Positions 1 to 8,275 of a stretch of DNA of 64,000 nucleotides are shown here, piece after piece. Position 1 is the first letter of the stretch. Each line of letters opens with the position of its first letter. This DNA comes from Methylocapsa sp. S129 (GTDB lineage Bacteria; Pseudomonadota; Alphaproteobacteria; Rhizobiales; Beijerinckiaceae). The position numbers and the translations under genes were made by a program. Location of the stretch: contig NZ_LMUI01000023.1 of assembly GCF_009765995.1 (NCBI RefSeq), positions 66,640 through 130,639 of the forward strand. Direction: 5' to 3'. The notes beneath the pieces are model-generated. The model was not told the origin of the DNA. It saw nothing but the letters and a program-made list of their open reading frames with translations, and searched no databases.

Positions 1-1
1 A

Positions 2-93
2 CCGTTTTGAGAGAAAGTCGTTTTCCTTCAATGTTTTACGGCGAATTGACCCACCTTGGGAGTTACCATTTTTTCGTAACTCCCAAGGTGGGT
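2..93. repeat. IS-like end repeat, copy 1, with a facing inverted copy
   Basis: Bases 2-66 recur almost exactly at 201-265. In this copy the last 18 bases (49-66) are followed, after a 9-base spacer, by their perfect reverse complement (76-93), so two identical ends face each other. This looks like the leftover ends of an insertion sequence or a MITE. No transposase is visible, and the left side is cut by the window edge, so the parent element cannot be named. Apart from these repeats I see no gene between 1 and 412. Confidence 0.7.
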
Positions 94-200
94 GGTCTGG
101 AATTTCTTGGCACTGATATCATTAGGTTTTTCGAAGCCGATGTCGGGCGGAATCGTTAAAATTGGGTGAAAAGCCGACGAATCGTTCGTCTCGGGGGCGG

Positions 201-265
201 CCGTTTTGAGAGAAAGTCGTTTTCCTTCAATGTTTTACGGCGAATTGACCCACCTTGGGAGTTAC
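201..265. repeat. IS-like end repeat, copy 2
   Basis: This is a second direct copy of the 65-base repeat at 2-66, offset by 199 bases. The match resumes after a one-base gap in a short T-run (about 266-274) and then ends. It lacks the facing inverted arm seen in copy 1. The 134 bases between the copies contain no convincing gene. Confidence 0.7.
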
Positions 266-412
266 ATTTTTTCGGTTTTTCGCTTGCAAGCCATTGATTT
301 TATTGAATCACGCCTGATTAAAATTTGCAAAGGCTTGGCGGGCGTCAGAAATTATCCAGCCATTTCAACGACCCTAAAAACGCTGACTTGTGCGCACCGC
401 GCTTTTCCCGCG

Positions 413-1204
413 TTAGGCAAGGCCATCGCCCATCGGCCGTCCGGCGGCCTTGAGATAGGCGCCGATCGCCGCTGACACTTCCTCCGGCCGCGTGAAGTCG
501 ACGCGCGGATGCCGGAACGGCACCCATTGGTGCCGGGCGTACCAGAGCGTCCCGGGATGCGGCGGCCGGCTGTAATCGTAAGACGCCAGCTTTCGCCAGC
601 ATTCCCGGGCGGTTCCGACATAGTTCAGGTTCTGCCGCTCCGAGGCGTAAAGGCGCAGCAGGTCGCTTTTTCGCGCCTGCTCATTAGGCGTCAGATCGAT
701 CGTCTGTTCGCCGCCGTCGGGAAAGGGAAAGCGCTGCGCCTGAGCCTTGGCGCCGAAGAAATTATATTCGGCGAATTCCAGCACGCTCAATTGATCCCTA
801 AACAATTGCCCGAGCGCGTTCAGGCCGTCGTGATCGGGATTGCCGCCTTCATAGGCGGGCAGCCAGATCTGATCGGGCCCGCAAGCCTCGATCGCCGCGC
901 GCATCTCGTTGTGAACCTGCGGCAATTCCCGCCACAGGCGCCGCGTCGGGCGCGCCGACCAGCCGACCGACGACAGCCCCAGGCTCGCGGCGGCGGCCTC
1001 GCCCTCCGCCCGGCGACGAGCGACATCGTCGGCATGGCGCCCGCGCCGCCATGGCCAGACGGTGTCGCGCGCCAGACAGCCGTCGGTCAGATAGGCCGCG
1101 AAAACCTCCGCGCCCCGCCCTTTCGCGCGGCCGATCGCCGCGGCGCAGGCCACGACCTCGTCGTCGGGATGGGGAACAAAAATCAGGATGCGCCGACCGA
1201 ACAT
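413..1204 (-). CDS. PIG-L family deacetylase
   Basis: The 263-residue protein has the PIG-L/LmbE signature HPDDE at residues 12-16, in the zinc-binding loop after the first beta strand, and a second metal-site motif GGNPDHDG near residue 120. Family members remove N-acetyl groups from GlcNAc-type sugars or related small molecules; the substrate here is unknown. It starts at ATG 1204, three bases after the stop of the upstream glycosyltransferase, so the two are probably co-transcribed and act on the same glycoconjugate. No signal peptide is seen, so it is likely cytoplasmic. Confidence 0.85.
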   Translation of the reverse strand: MFGRRILIFVPHPDDEVVACAAAIGRAKGRGAEVFAAYLTDGCLARDTVWPWRRGRHADDVARRRAEGEAAAASLGLSSVGWSARPTRRLWRELPQVHNEMRAAIEACGPDQIWLPAYEGGNPDHDGLNALGQLFRDQLSVLEFAEYNFFGAKAQAQRFPFPDGGEQTIDLTPNEQARKSDLLRLYASERQNLNYVGTARECWRKLASYDYSRPPHPGTLWYARHQWVPFRHPRVDFTRPEEVSAAIGAYLKAAGRPMGDGLA

Positions 1205-1207
1205 GTC

Positions 1208-2503
1208 CTACACAATCTTCAACGCCGCCCGCCAGCCGCCCAGCAAATCCTCTCTCAGCACGTCGCGCCAGCTCGCCAGATGGCGGGCGCTATAATCGAG
1301 CGCCGCCGCGCGCATGGCCGGGAGGCTGTCGCCATTGTCGGCCAGTTCGCGCAGCGCCGCCGCCCAGGATTCCGCGCCGCCTTCGACTATGCGGATCGCC
1401 GGCGTATCGCCAAAAACCGCGGCCGTGCCGCTGCCCTGAGCGACAAGCGCGGGACAGCCCGAGGCGATCGCCTCGGTCGTCGCCATGCTGCCGATTTCCA
1501 CCTCGGATGGCAGCGCGAGCAGATCAACGCTGGCGTAGAGCCGCGCAAGCCTCTCCGGCTCGACAAAGCCGAGCAGGCTGACATGGCCGCCGAGCCGGCG
1601 CGCCGCCTCGTCCGTCATCGGGCCGATTCCGGCGATCATGAGATGCAGCTCAACGCCCGCGGCGATCGCCCGCTCCGCCGCTTCGATCAGGACCGGAACA
1701 TTCTTGCCGACATCGACGCGTCCGACAAACAGCGCGACGAGGCGTCCCTCGGGAATCGCGTAGTCGCGGCGCATGCCCTCGCTATCCCGGCGACGCGGAT
1801 CAAACATCGCCTTGTCGACGCCAAGACGCAGGTTTCTGACCCGGGCGTCGCCAAGAACGCCCGTCGCCAGTTCCCGGTCCCGCGTACGCGTGACGAAGGC
1901 GCAGGCGCAGGCGCATTGGCCGAGATGGCGGCGCAGGCGGCGATCCATCACCAGGCCGCGTCGTTCGGGCGCGTCCCAATCCTCGATCAATTTGTTCTTC
2001 GCCCAGGGCCAGCGCGCAAAAAGCCTGTCGATGGTCTGACGCGTAAAAATGCGCGCATAGACCGGCGTATCCGTGTGGATCGATGTGGTCAGCGGGATGG
2101 CGCGCCGGCGCGCGATTCGCTCGGCGGTTCGCGCGAAGGCGAAGAAACCGTCGGTCGTATGGATGAGATCGTAATGGGGCAATTCGCGCGCCAGACGCGG
2201 GTGATAAGGCGCAAGATCGGTGTGGTCGGGGACGTAAGGAAGAAATGTCAGCCGCGCCGTGCTGAACACGGGAGGCAGATGGCGCAGCCGGACATGTGGG
2301 GAGAGAATTTCGTCGGGCCCACCGCCGGAAAAATAGACCGTGAGGTCGAACGGCGGATTGCCGGCCTCGGCGGCGGCCGCCGCCGCCAGGCGCTCCCACC
2401 ATTTGACATGCCCCCCCGCCTGCGCCGAACGCGGCAGATCGACGAGCGCGGCTATGCGGAGCGGGCGTTGCTGGGCGGGAGGCGAAATCGGGGAGACGTT
2501 CAT
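1208..2503 (-). CDS. Glycosyltransferase family 4 (group 1)
   Basis: This 431-residue GT-B fold glycosyltransferase has an N-terminal acceptor domain with a GGHVKWWERL loop and a C-terminal nucleotide-sugar domain with LFVGRVDVGKNVPVLIEA and the IAGIGPMTDEA strand. Near the C-terminus is the acidic segment LPSEVEIGSMATTEAIASG typical of retaining GT4 enzymes. I chose ATG 2503 because the only longer start is TTG at 2569 and the extra residues look unlike a GT4 N-terminus. It is followed at once by the PIG-L deacetylase. A transferase-deacetylase pair suggests stepwise building of an amino-sugar-containing glycan or glycolipid; the actual product cannot be told. Confidence 0.85.
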   Translation of the reverse strand: MNVSPISPPAQQRPLRIAALVDLPRSAQAGGHVKWWERLAAAAAAEAGNPPFDLTVYFSGGGPDEILSPHVRLRHLPPVFSTARLTFLPYVPDHTDLAPYHPRLARELPHYDLIHTTDGFFAFARTAERIARRRAIPLTTSIHTDTPVYARIFTRQTIDRLFARWPWAKNKLIEDWDAPERRGLVMDRRLRRHLGQCACACAFVTRTRDRELATGVLGDARVRNLRLGVDKAMFDPRRRDSEGMRRDYAIPEGRLVALFVGRVDVGKNVPVLIEAAERAIAAGVELHLMIAGIGPMTDEAARRLGGHVSLLGFVEPERLARLYASVDLLALPSEVEIGSMATTEAIASGCPALVAQGSGTAAVFGDTPAIRIVEGGAESWAAALRELADNGDSLPAMRAAALDYSARHLASWRDVLREDLLGGWRAALKIV

Positions 2504-2697
2504 GAGGCGAGAAAGCAAACCAGAATCAACAAAAAGGGCGAACGACCAGGCAGCGGTCGGTCCAATCAAGTGAGTTACGCGTCCTGATCGCCGGGCGCCA
2601 CCAAATTCAGAAGAGGCCGCCAGAGCCGCCGTCTTAAAAGTGTAGCCATTCGCCCCCTATGTGCGCCCAACTCAACCGCGACAGAGGAAGTTTTGCA

Positions 2698-3207
2698 ATG
2701 ATCGCATTGTGTGCGAATGCGGCGCGAGCCATAGCGCCGGCCAGCGTCGCGATCCTGTCCGTCCTGATTTGCTTGGTCGCCGGTCCCGTCGAAGCGCAGC
2801 AGGCGAATTCCGCCGCGCCTGATTCCTATACGAACCTGTCGCAATATCTTCTCGTCGGCGCCCAGCCCGCGTCGCAACAGGCGGCGGCCGCGTCAACGCC
2901 TGCGGCCTTGTCGTCATCCGTGATTCAGACAGGGCAGAACAACAATGCGAGCGCCAGTCTCTCCGGCGCCGGCAATATCACAATTCAGTATCAGAACGGC
3001 GCGAACAATTCCTCGACCCTGGTCGTCAACGGCGCGCAAAATTCGGTTGCGACATCGCAGATCGGCAATTCAAACACAACGTCGATCAGCGTGGCCGGCA
3101 ATGGCAATTCGATCAGCAATCTTCAGGTCGGCTCCGGCCTCTCCTATCAAATTCAGGTGATCGGAACCGCCGCGCCGGTGTCCGTCCAGCAATACGGAAG
3201 AAAGTAG
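2698..3207 (+). CDS. CsgB-like minor curlin with repeats
   Basis: The 169-residue secreted protein has a signal peptide (hydrophobic run about residues 13-30, cleavage after PVEA) and, from about residue 80, several imperfect curlin repeats of the QxGxxN type (IQTGQNNNASASL, YQNGANNSSTLVV, SQIGNSNTTSI, GNGNSISNL). It is the first gene of a csgF-csgG cluster, so a nucleator (CsgB) role for curli fibres at the outer membrane is likely. It has fewer repeats than the large curlin downstream. ATG 2698 was chosen over an upstream in-frame start because GAGGAAG lies eight bases before it. It could equally be a minor CsgA paralogue. Confidence 0.75.
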   Translation: MIALCANAARAIAPASVAILSVLICLVAGPVEAQQANSAAPDSYTNLSQYLLVGAQPASQQAAAASTPAALSSSVIQTGQNNNASASLSGAGNITIQYQNGANNSSTLVVNGAQNSVATSQIGNSNTTSISVAGNGNSISNLQVGSGLSYQIQVIGTAAPVSVQQYGRK

Positions 3208-3212
3208 AACCC

Positions 3213-3656
3213 ATGGCGTTTGGCTTCTCGATCTTCCGCTCGCGCGCTCTTTTTGTCGCCGCCGCGCTTCTTGCAATGGCGGGTTCGGCGGGAGCCGGCA
3301 CGCTTCTCTATACGCCGACGAATCCGTCATTTGGCGGCAACCCTAGCAATGGTCCCAATCTCCTCGCCGTAGCCCAGGCGCAGAACCAGTTCACCCAGTC
3401 CAAGTCGACGGCCGGAACGACCGCTTCCGCGGCGCTGACGCCCGGACAGATTTTCGCCCAGCAATTGACCAGCCAGCTCTATTCCTCGCTCGCCAACAAA
3501 ATCACGGAGGCAATCTTTGGCGCCAATGCGGCGCCGAGCGGCACATTCAGTTTCGAAGGAACGACGATCACCTATCAAACGGTGGGCGGCAATATCGAGA
3601 TTTCCATCAACGACGGCTCGACCATCACGAACGTCACCGTGCCGGCGGGGCCCTGA
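3213..3656 (+). CDS. csgF: Curli assembly protein CsgF
   Basis: This 147-residue exported protein has a signal peptide ending about AGSAGA. The mature start has the CsgF hallmark NPSFGGNPSNGPNLLAVAQA, which in known CsgF inserts into the CsgG pore, followed by a helical region (QIFAQQLTSQLYSSLANKI) and a C-terminal beta domain ending ITNVTVPAG. CsgF couples secretion to nucleation at the cell surface. It starts five bases after the minor curlin stop and lies 34 bases before csgG, in an operon-like layout. Confidence 0.92.
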   Translation: MAFGFSIFRSRALFVAAALLAMAGSAGAGTLLYTPTNPSFGGNPSNGPNLLAVAQAQNQFTQSKSTAGTTASAALTPGQIFAQQLTSQLYSSLANKITEAIFGANAAPSGTFSFEGTTITYQTVGGNIEISINDGSTITNVTVPAGP

Positions 3657-3690
3657 GGCCACGGCTTCGGGCGGAATCACAAATCAGGAC

Positions 3691-4599
3691 ATGATGATGC
3701 GACGAGGCGTAGGATGTTTGGCGCTCTTGTGCGTGGCCGTGCTGCTGGCCGGCTGCGCGGTGCGGCCAGGCGATCGCGATCTTCCCGAGCAGGCGCCGGT
3801 TCAAACGCCGGCGTCGCCGACCGCGCTCGATCTGCAAGCCCTGCCTCCGCCTGCGCGCAAGCTCGATATCGCTGTCTATTCGTTTAACGATCTGACCGGC
3901 AAGAACGAGCCTAACGATACGGTGGCGGAGTTTTCCCGCGCAGTGACGCAAGGCGGCTCGGGCTTCGTGGTCGATGCGCTTCAGCGCGCGGGCGGCGGGC
4001 GTTGGTTCACGGTCGACGAGCGCACCGGTCTCAATGATCTCCTGCAGGAGCGGCAGCTTGTGAAGGCGACGCGCGCCGAATTCGAAGGGGAGAACGCCCG
4101 GCCGCTGCCGCCGGTGCGCTTCGCCGGCCTCCTGCTCGAAGGCGGCATTCTCGGCTTCGACGGCAATATCACCACCGGGGGCGTCGGCGCCAATTTTCTT
4201 GGCATCGGCGCCGACGTGCAATATCGACAGGACAACGTCATCGTCGGCATGCGCGTCGTTTCCGTGCAAACCGGCGAGGTCTTGACCAGCGTCACGACAA
4301 CCAAGACCGTTTATTCGATCGGTCTCCAGGCGAATGTCTACAAATTCGTGTCCGCCGATCAATTGCTCCAGGCGGAAGCCGGCATTACGCATACCGAGCC
4401 GACCCAGCTTGCCGTCCGCCAGGCCATCGATCTGGCGGTCTATGCGACGATCATGCAGGGCGTGCGCAAGAACATCTGGAATTTTGCGGATCGCCAACGC
4501 GGTCGCGCGCTTCTCGACGAATATCAGGCGCGCGACGCGATCGTGACGTCTGGGATTCCCGGCAAGACAAACGACAAGGCGGCGGCGCCGCAAGGCTGA
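3691..4599 (+). CDS. csgG: Curli secretion channel lipoprotein CsgG
   Basis: This 302-residue outer-membrane lipoprotein has a signal sequence with lipobox LLAGC near residue 20. The CsgG/HfaB domain follows: KLDIAVYSFNDLTGKNEPND, then TVDERTGLNDLLQERQLVKA, the VRFAGLLLEGGILGFDGNIT region and GADVQYRQDNVIVGMRVV. CsgG forms the nonameric pore that exports curlins. The protein begins with three Met codons. ATG 3691 is given here, but ATG 3697 fits the CAGGA at 3685-3689 better as a ribosome site. A C-terminal tail is longer than needed for the core domain. Confidence 0.93.
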   Translation: MMMRRGVGCLALLCVAVLLAGCAVRPGDRDLPEQAPVQTPASPTALDLQALPPPARKLDIAVYSFNDLTGKNEPNDTVAEFSRAVTQGGSGFVVDALQRAGGGRWFTVDERTGLNDLLQERQLVKATRAEFEGENARPLPPVRFAGLLLEGGILGFDGNITTGGVGANFLGIGADVQYRQDNVIVGMRVVSVQTGEVLTSVTTTKTVYSIGLQANVYKFVSADQLLQAEAGITHTEPTQLAVRQAIDLAVYATIMQGVRKNIWNFADRQRGRALLDEYQARDAIVTSGIPGKTNDKAAAPQG

Positions 4600-4962
4600 A
4601 GATTGCCTTCGATGCGCCGCGAACCCATACGTTCGCAAGTGATAATCTGCACGGAAGATACCTGACTAGGCCGTTGTTAAAATTAAAAATAACGCTGATA
4701 TTATAATTATATGACCACGATATGTAAATATATAATCACGCATAATTGAATTGTTACAATATTAAGACATAATATTTCTATATACACATAACATTCATAT
4801 TTCACTAATCTGTCATTATTGCTAATTATATAATTATCTATTGCGCATATATCATCTAATAGTTTAAAAATTAACGAGGTATTAACCTAAGGTCGCGGCA
4901 CTGCCCCGGCTGTTAATGCCTGGCTAGGGGGGCGATGGCGCCTCCGGTAATGGAGTACCAAA
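4600..4962 (+). promoter_or_regulatory. AT-rich regulatory region upstream of csgA
   Basis: The 363 bases between csgG and csgA contain no gene. From about 4663 to 4895 the composition switches abruptly to very AT-rich, with many TpA steps and short A/T palindromes (TATAATTATA around 4700, AATTATATAATTAT around 4830), in a GC-rich chromosome. Such tracts in alphaproteobacterial exopolysaccharide and surface genes are typical binding regions for MucR/Ros-type zinc-finger regulators; that role is inferred. The last 70 bases return to normal composition and carry a GGAG ribosome site before the csgA ATG. Confidence 0.7.
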
Positions 4963-6789
4963 ATGAAAAAGCAGCTCTTGCTCGCCTCGGGGAGCCTCAT
5001 CGCGGCTACGGTCGCGACGCTCGCCTATGCCGGTGACAACAATTCGGCCGCGGTGGACCAGACCGGCTCCCAGGAGACGGCGACGATCACCCAGTCCGGC
5101 GACAACAACCTCGTCGGCCCAGCCGCGACGCAGCCCATCTACCAGACCGGCGCCGGCGACAATCTGAGCGTGACCCAGTCCGGCGCCCAGAACACTTTCG
5201 ACGGCAATGACGCCAAGACCGGCTCGCTCGTCCAGACCGGCGCGGGCAACGCCGCCGCCGTCACCCAATCGGGCGCGGCGAGCTCCGTCCGCCTGACGCA
5301 GTCGGGCAACAGCAACGGCGTGTTCAACAGCCAGACCTCATACGCCTTCTCCGTTTCCGGCCCGACCGACGTCATCAACCAGAGCGCCAACAACAGCACG
5401 GTCGCCCTGACCCAGAGCGGCTCCAACAATATCTTCGCCCTCACTCAGGCCGGCGCCAACAATACGATCGCCGTGACGCAGCAGGACGTCGGCAACCAGG
5501 CCGTCGCCAATCAGGGCGCCGGCTATACCGGCGGCGCGATCACGATCACTCAGAGCGACGGATCGCCTGCGACGGCCGGCAATTACGCTTCCGCCCAGCA
5601 GACCACCGGCGCTGGCGGCGTGACCACGATCAGCCAGGTCGGCGCGCGCAACTACGCCGCCTCGACCCAATCGTCGAACAATGGCGTCGTAACGCTCAAT
5701 CAGACGGGCGCGTCCAACTCCGTCAGCGGTTCGCAGGCGGGCGTCTCCGACACCGTCACGACGATGCAGATCAACGCCGGTTCGTCGATCGACGGCAACA
5801 ATATCCTGTTCGGACAGGGCGCGGGCACGGGCAGCAACCTGAACCTGAACCAGAACGGCTCCTTCCTCGCCGCCAACGCCACCCAGACCGGCGACAATAA
5901 CGTCATCAGCTCGATCCAGACCGGCGCCGGCAACAATTTCAACACGGCCCAAAACGGCGCGACCAACGTGGTCACGAATAATCAGAGCGGGACGTCGAAC
6001 TCTTTGATGGTCGGTTACGGCGGCCTCGGCCAGAGCCAGACCGGCAACGGCAATAACGTCACCAACAACCAGTCGGGCGACTACAGCACCGCCTACGTCG
6101 AGCAATATGGCAATGCGAACACGATCTGGAACCTGCAGACCAGCACCGTGCAGCAAAGCGGCAACGACGTCAGCGTCACTCAGGGAACTTATCTGGGCGC
6201 CGCCAACAACAGCTCCGTCGCGGACTCGCAGACTGGCGACCATGACAGCCTGACCGTCAGCCAGGCCGGCGCCGCCGACACGTTCACTTCGAGCCAATCG
6301 AACTCGTTCGATTCGGCAAACGTCGCGCAGACCGGCACAGGCAACAGCGTCAACAACGTGCAGTTCGGCGCGAACGATACGGTGACCGGCGCCCCCATCT
6401 CCGTCAACGGCCTTACTTTCCCCGGCGCTGCCGTCCAGACTGGCAACAACAATAGCGTCAGCACCACCCAGGCCGGCGCGAACGAAAGCCTCACCTTCGC
6501 GCAGGTCGGAAACAACAACAGCCTGATCAACGGCCAATCCACCGCCAACGACACGCTGGTCGCGTTGCAAACCGGCGACAACAACCTCATCAATTCGAAC
6601 CAGTACGGCAGCGCCATGCAGGTTGCGTCCATCACGCAGACTGGCAATGGCAATACCGCCTATGGCACGCAGGCCGGAGGCGGCAACAACACCGCCACCG
6701 TGGGGCAGTACGGCAACAGCAATTACGCCGCTTATCAGCAGACAGGCTCGGGCAATGTCGTGACAATCACGCAGGGCGTGAAGCACTGA
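4963..6789 (+). CDS. csgA: Major curlin CsgA, greatly expanded (608 residues)
   Basis: The sequence starts with a signal peptide (MKKQLLLASGSLIAATVATL, cleavage near YAGD). Almost the whole rest is curlin repeats with spaced Gln, Gly and Asn (QTGxGN, QSGxNN, TQxG), over twenty units, ending VTITQGVKH. In known curlins each unit is a strand-turn-strand layer of the amyloid stack. Enteric CsgA has about 150 residues and five repeats, so this is about four times larger. It has its own AT-rich upstream region and a terminator at 6864, so it is probably transcribed separately from csgFG and at higher level. The protein is very rich in Asn, Gln, Ser and Thr with no Cys seen. Confidence 0.9.
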   Translation: MKKQLLLASGSLIAATVATLAYAGDNNSAAVDQTGSQETATITQSGDNNLVGPAATQPIYQTGAGDNLSVTQSGAQNTFDGNDAKTGSLVQTGAGNAAAVTQSGAASSVRLTQSGNSNGVFNSQTSYAFSVSGPTDVINQSANNSTVALTQSGSNNIFALTQAGANNTIAVTQQDVGNQAVANQGAGYTGGAITITQSDGSPATAGNYASAQQTTGAGGVTTISQVGARNYAASTQSSNNGVVTLNQTGASNSVSGSQAGVSDTVTTMQINAGSSIDGNNILFGQGAGTGSNLNLNQNGSFLAANATQTGDNNVISSIQTGAGNNFNTAQNGATNVVTNNQSGTSNSLMVGYGGLGQSQTGNGNNVTNNQSGDYSTAYVEQYGNANTIWNLQTSTVQQSGNDVSVTQGTYLGAANNSSVADSQTGDHDSLTVSQAGAADTFTSSQSNSFDSANVAQTGTGNSVNNVQFGANDTVTGAPISVNGLTFPGAAVQTGNNNSVSTTQAGANESLTFAQVGNNNSLINGQSTANDTLVALQTGDNNLINSNQYGSAMQVASITQTGNGNTAYGTQAGGGNNTATVGQYGNSNYAAYQQTGSGNVVTITQGVKH

Positions 6790-6863
6790 GCTATAGGGCC
6801 CGAGCAAGTTCCTGGAGGGGCGTCGACGACGCGCTCTCCAGGCGCTCCGCCGCCGAAGCAGCG

Positions 6864-6894
6864 TCAAGCAAGCTTCAAGGCTTGCTTGATTTTT
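6864..6894 (+). terminator. Rho-independent terminator after csgA
   Basis: A perfect 10-bp stem TCAAGCAAGC / GCTTGCTTGA with a 6-base loop is followed by five T residues. It lies 75 bases past the csgA stop and would separate csgA transcription from csgH. Confidence 0.85.
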
Positions 6895-6976
6895 CAAGAT
6901 CTCAAGCGGCGCTGATTTCGACCGAACCCGCACGGTGTTTGTGACGCCAGGCGACAAACAAGGCAGGGAAGCCGAC

Positions 6977-7423
6977 GTGCTTTTTTTTCAGCTCCAGACA
7001 AGACGACGCAATACGTTTGTCATGTTGGCGGCGTTGCTGTCGTCTTCCGTCATTGGGGCCGGCGCCGCCGGCCAAACCCTGGGCATCCATGCCATGAGCG
7101 TCCTGGCGCAAGCGTCTTCCGGCCCCCTTCGATGCGAAATTCGCAAGGACGCGGCGTCCGGCGCCGTCGAATTGACCGGAATCATTGTCGGCGCCCGCCA
7201 CATCGTCGGCGCTTTCCGGTTCGTGGTGACGAAATCCGGGAAAGCCGGCTCGTCGAACATAGCCCAAAGCGACCGCTTTGATCTCGATCCCGATAAGGAA
7301 AAGACTGTCGGCCATATCCAGATCGGTCTCGAACGCGACGGTCATGTCATCGCGGACCTGTCTGTCCGGTCCGACGATGGGCTCGAATGCCGGGCGACGG
7401 CGCAAGTGGGACAGTCAGATTGA
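6977..7423 (+). CDS. csgH: Curli assembly protein CsgH-like
   Basis: This 148-residue exported protein has a positively charged N-region (QTRRRNTF), a hydrophobic stretch (VMLAALLSSSVIGAGAAG) and a compact beta-rich domain with two Cys residues (PLRCEIRK and GLECRATA), as in the CsgH family of alphaproteobacteria. CsgH has the same fold as enteric CsgC and is reported to inhibit premature curlin aggregation in the periplasm. GTG 6977 was chosen because AGGGAA lies six bases upstream; GTG 6935 and ATG 7022 are alternatives. Its stop overlaps the ATG of the next gene (TGATG), so the two are translationally coupled. Confidence 0.75.
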   Translation: MLFFQLQTRRRNTFVMLAALLSSSVIGAGAAGQTLGIHAMSVLAQASSGPLRCEIRKDAASGAVELTGIIVGARHIVGAFRFVVTKSGKAGSSNIAQSDRFDLDPDKEKTVGHIQIGLERDGHVIADLSVRSDDGLECRATAQVGQSD

Positions 7424-8181
7424 TGGTGAAAGAAAACTTGAACAAGCCGTGTGGCGCAACCGCGCTTTCATCTTCAAGGCGAATGGACCACGCGGGTTCG
7501 CCGTGGCGCGCCATGCGCCTGTCGCCAGCTATAGCAGCGTCGTCGATTGTCGGCGCCGCGTCTTTGCTGTTTGTCGCGACGGCTCACGCACAGCAGGCCG
7601 CGCCCACGCAAACGAAACCCGTCTCGGCAAGCGGCGTGCAACTGGCCGCGCAAGCCGGACAGACGCCGCCGCCGCGCTGCGACGCCAATTGCGTGCGCGC
7701 TAATGCCGGCAAGGCGGCGGACGCCTGCGCGCCGCGCATCGAGGCGGAGGCTCCCAGCGACTTCGAATGGTTGACCCGGCCTACGCCCGGCATCTTCCAA
7801 CAAGCCGATCCTTCCTCGCCCAGTGATTCGATCGTTCGCTTTCGAGGCGATTCGATCCGCTTCATCACGGTGGACAAATCATGGATGCGAGTGAGTTACG
7901 AATGCGCGTATGATGTCGGGACCCAATCGGTGGCCTTCGTACATGTGCGCTCCGGTCGCCTCGACCAGCCCCTCACAGCGGCTGCCGCGCAGCCGGGGAC
8001 CGGCGGCGCGCCGGCAAGCGCCGCTGTCGCGACGCCCGCGCCGTCGACGGCCCATGCGGTAATGCCCCAGCCCGCCACGATCGCCGCTGCAATCGCGGCG
8101 GCGCTACGCCCCAAACCGCATGTCGGCGAGCCGAGCCCGGTTGAAATCCAGCAAGAGTCCGCCAATCCGAGGCTCCACTGA
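7423..8181 (+). CDS. Secreted Cys- and Pro/Ala-rich protein coupled to csgH
   Basis: I do not recognise this 252-residue protein. It starts at an ATG that overlaps the csgH stop. A signal sequence (SPAIAASSIVGAASLLFVATAHA) ends near residue 60. The central domain, about residues 85-175, has four Cys (CDANCVRANA, ACAPRI, YECAYD) and the phrases DFEWLTRPTPGIFQQ and GDSIRFITVDKSWMRVSY, suggesting a small disulfide-bonded beta domain. The last 80 residues are Pro/Ala-rich and low complexity. Tight coupling to csgH suggests a periplasmic or surface accessory role in curli biogenesis, but that rests on position only. Confidence 0.7.
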   Translation: MVKENLNKPCGATALSSSRRMDHAGSPWRAMRLSPAIAASSIVGAASLLFVATAHAQQAAPTQTKPVSASGVQLAAQAGQTPPPRCDANCVRANAGKAADACAPRIEAEAPSDFEWLTRPTPGIFQQADPSSPSDSIVRFRGDSIRFITVDKSWMRVSYECAYDVGTQSVAFVHVRSGRLDQPLTAAAAQPGTGGAPASAAVATPAPSTAHAVMPQPATIAAAIAAALRPKPHVGEPSPVEIQQESANPRLH

Positions 8182-8275
8182 AGCGTGCTTTCCGCGCCGA
8201 CCTCGGGCGTTCAATCGGCCCTGGAATTCAAGCGGGAAAGCACGCAAGCGTCAGGCTCAGGCCGCAGCCCGCGCC

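Noticed and set aside
206-475. An 89-codon frame next to the left-edge repeats
   Set aside because: It starts inside the repeat, overlaps the deacetylase 3' end and has no recognisable content.
509-2587. A 692-codon open frame on the plus strand
   Set aside because: It runs antisense through the PIG-L and glycosyltransferase genes, is Arg-rich, and has no recognisable domain; long antisense frames are common in GC-rich DNA.
4896-4962. Possible c-di-GMP riboswitch before csgA
   Set aside because: The leader has short G/C hairpins but lacks the conserved GEMM core; only the ribosome site is supported.
4963-6789. Regularly spaced DNA repeats suggesting a CRISPR-like array
   Set aside because: The periodicity comes from codons of curlin repeats in an intact reading frame; units are not identical and there are no cas genes.
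5338-6957. A 539-codon open frame antisense to csgA
   Set aside because: Its repeat pattern only mirrors the curlin repeats, and csgA has a signal peptide, ribosome site and terminator.
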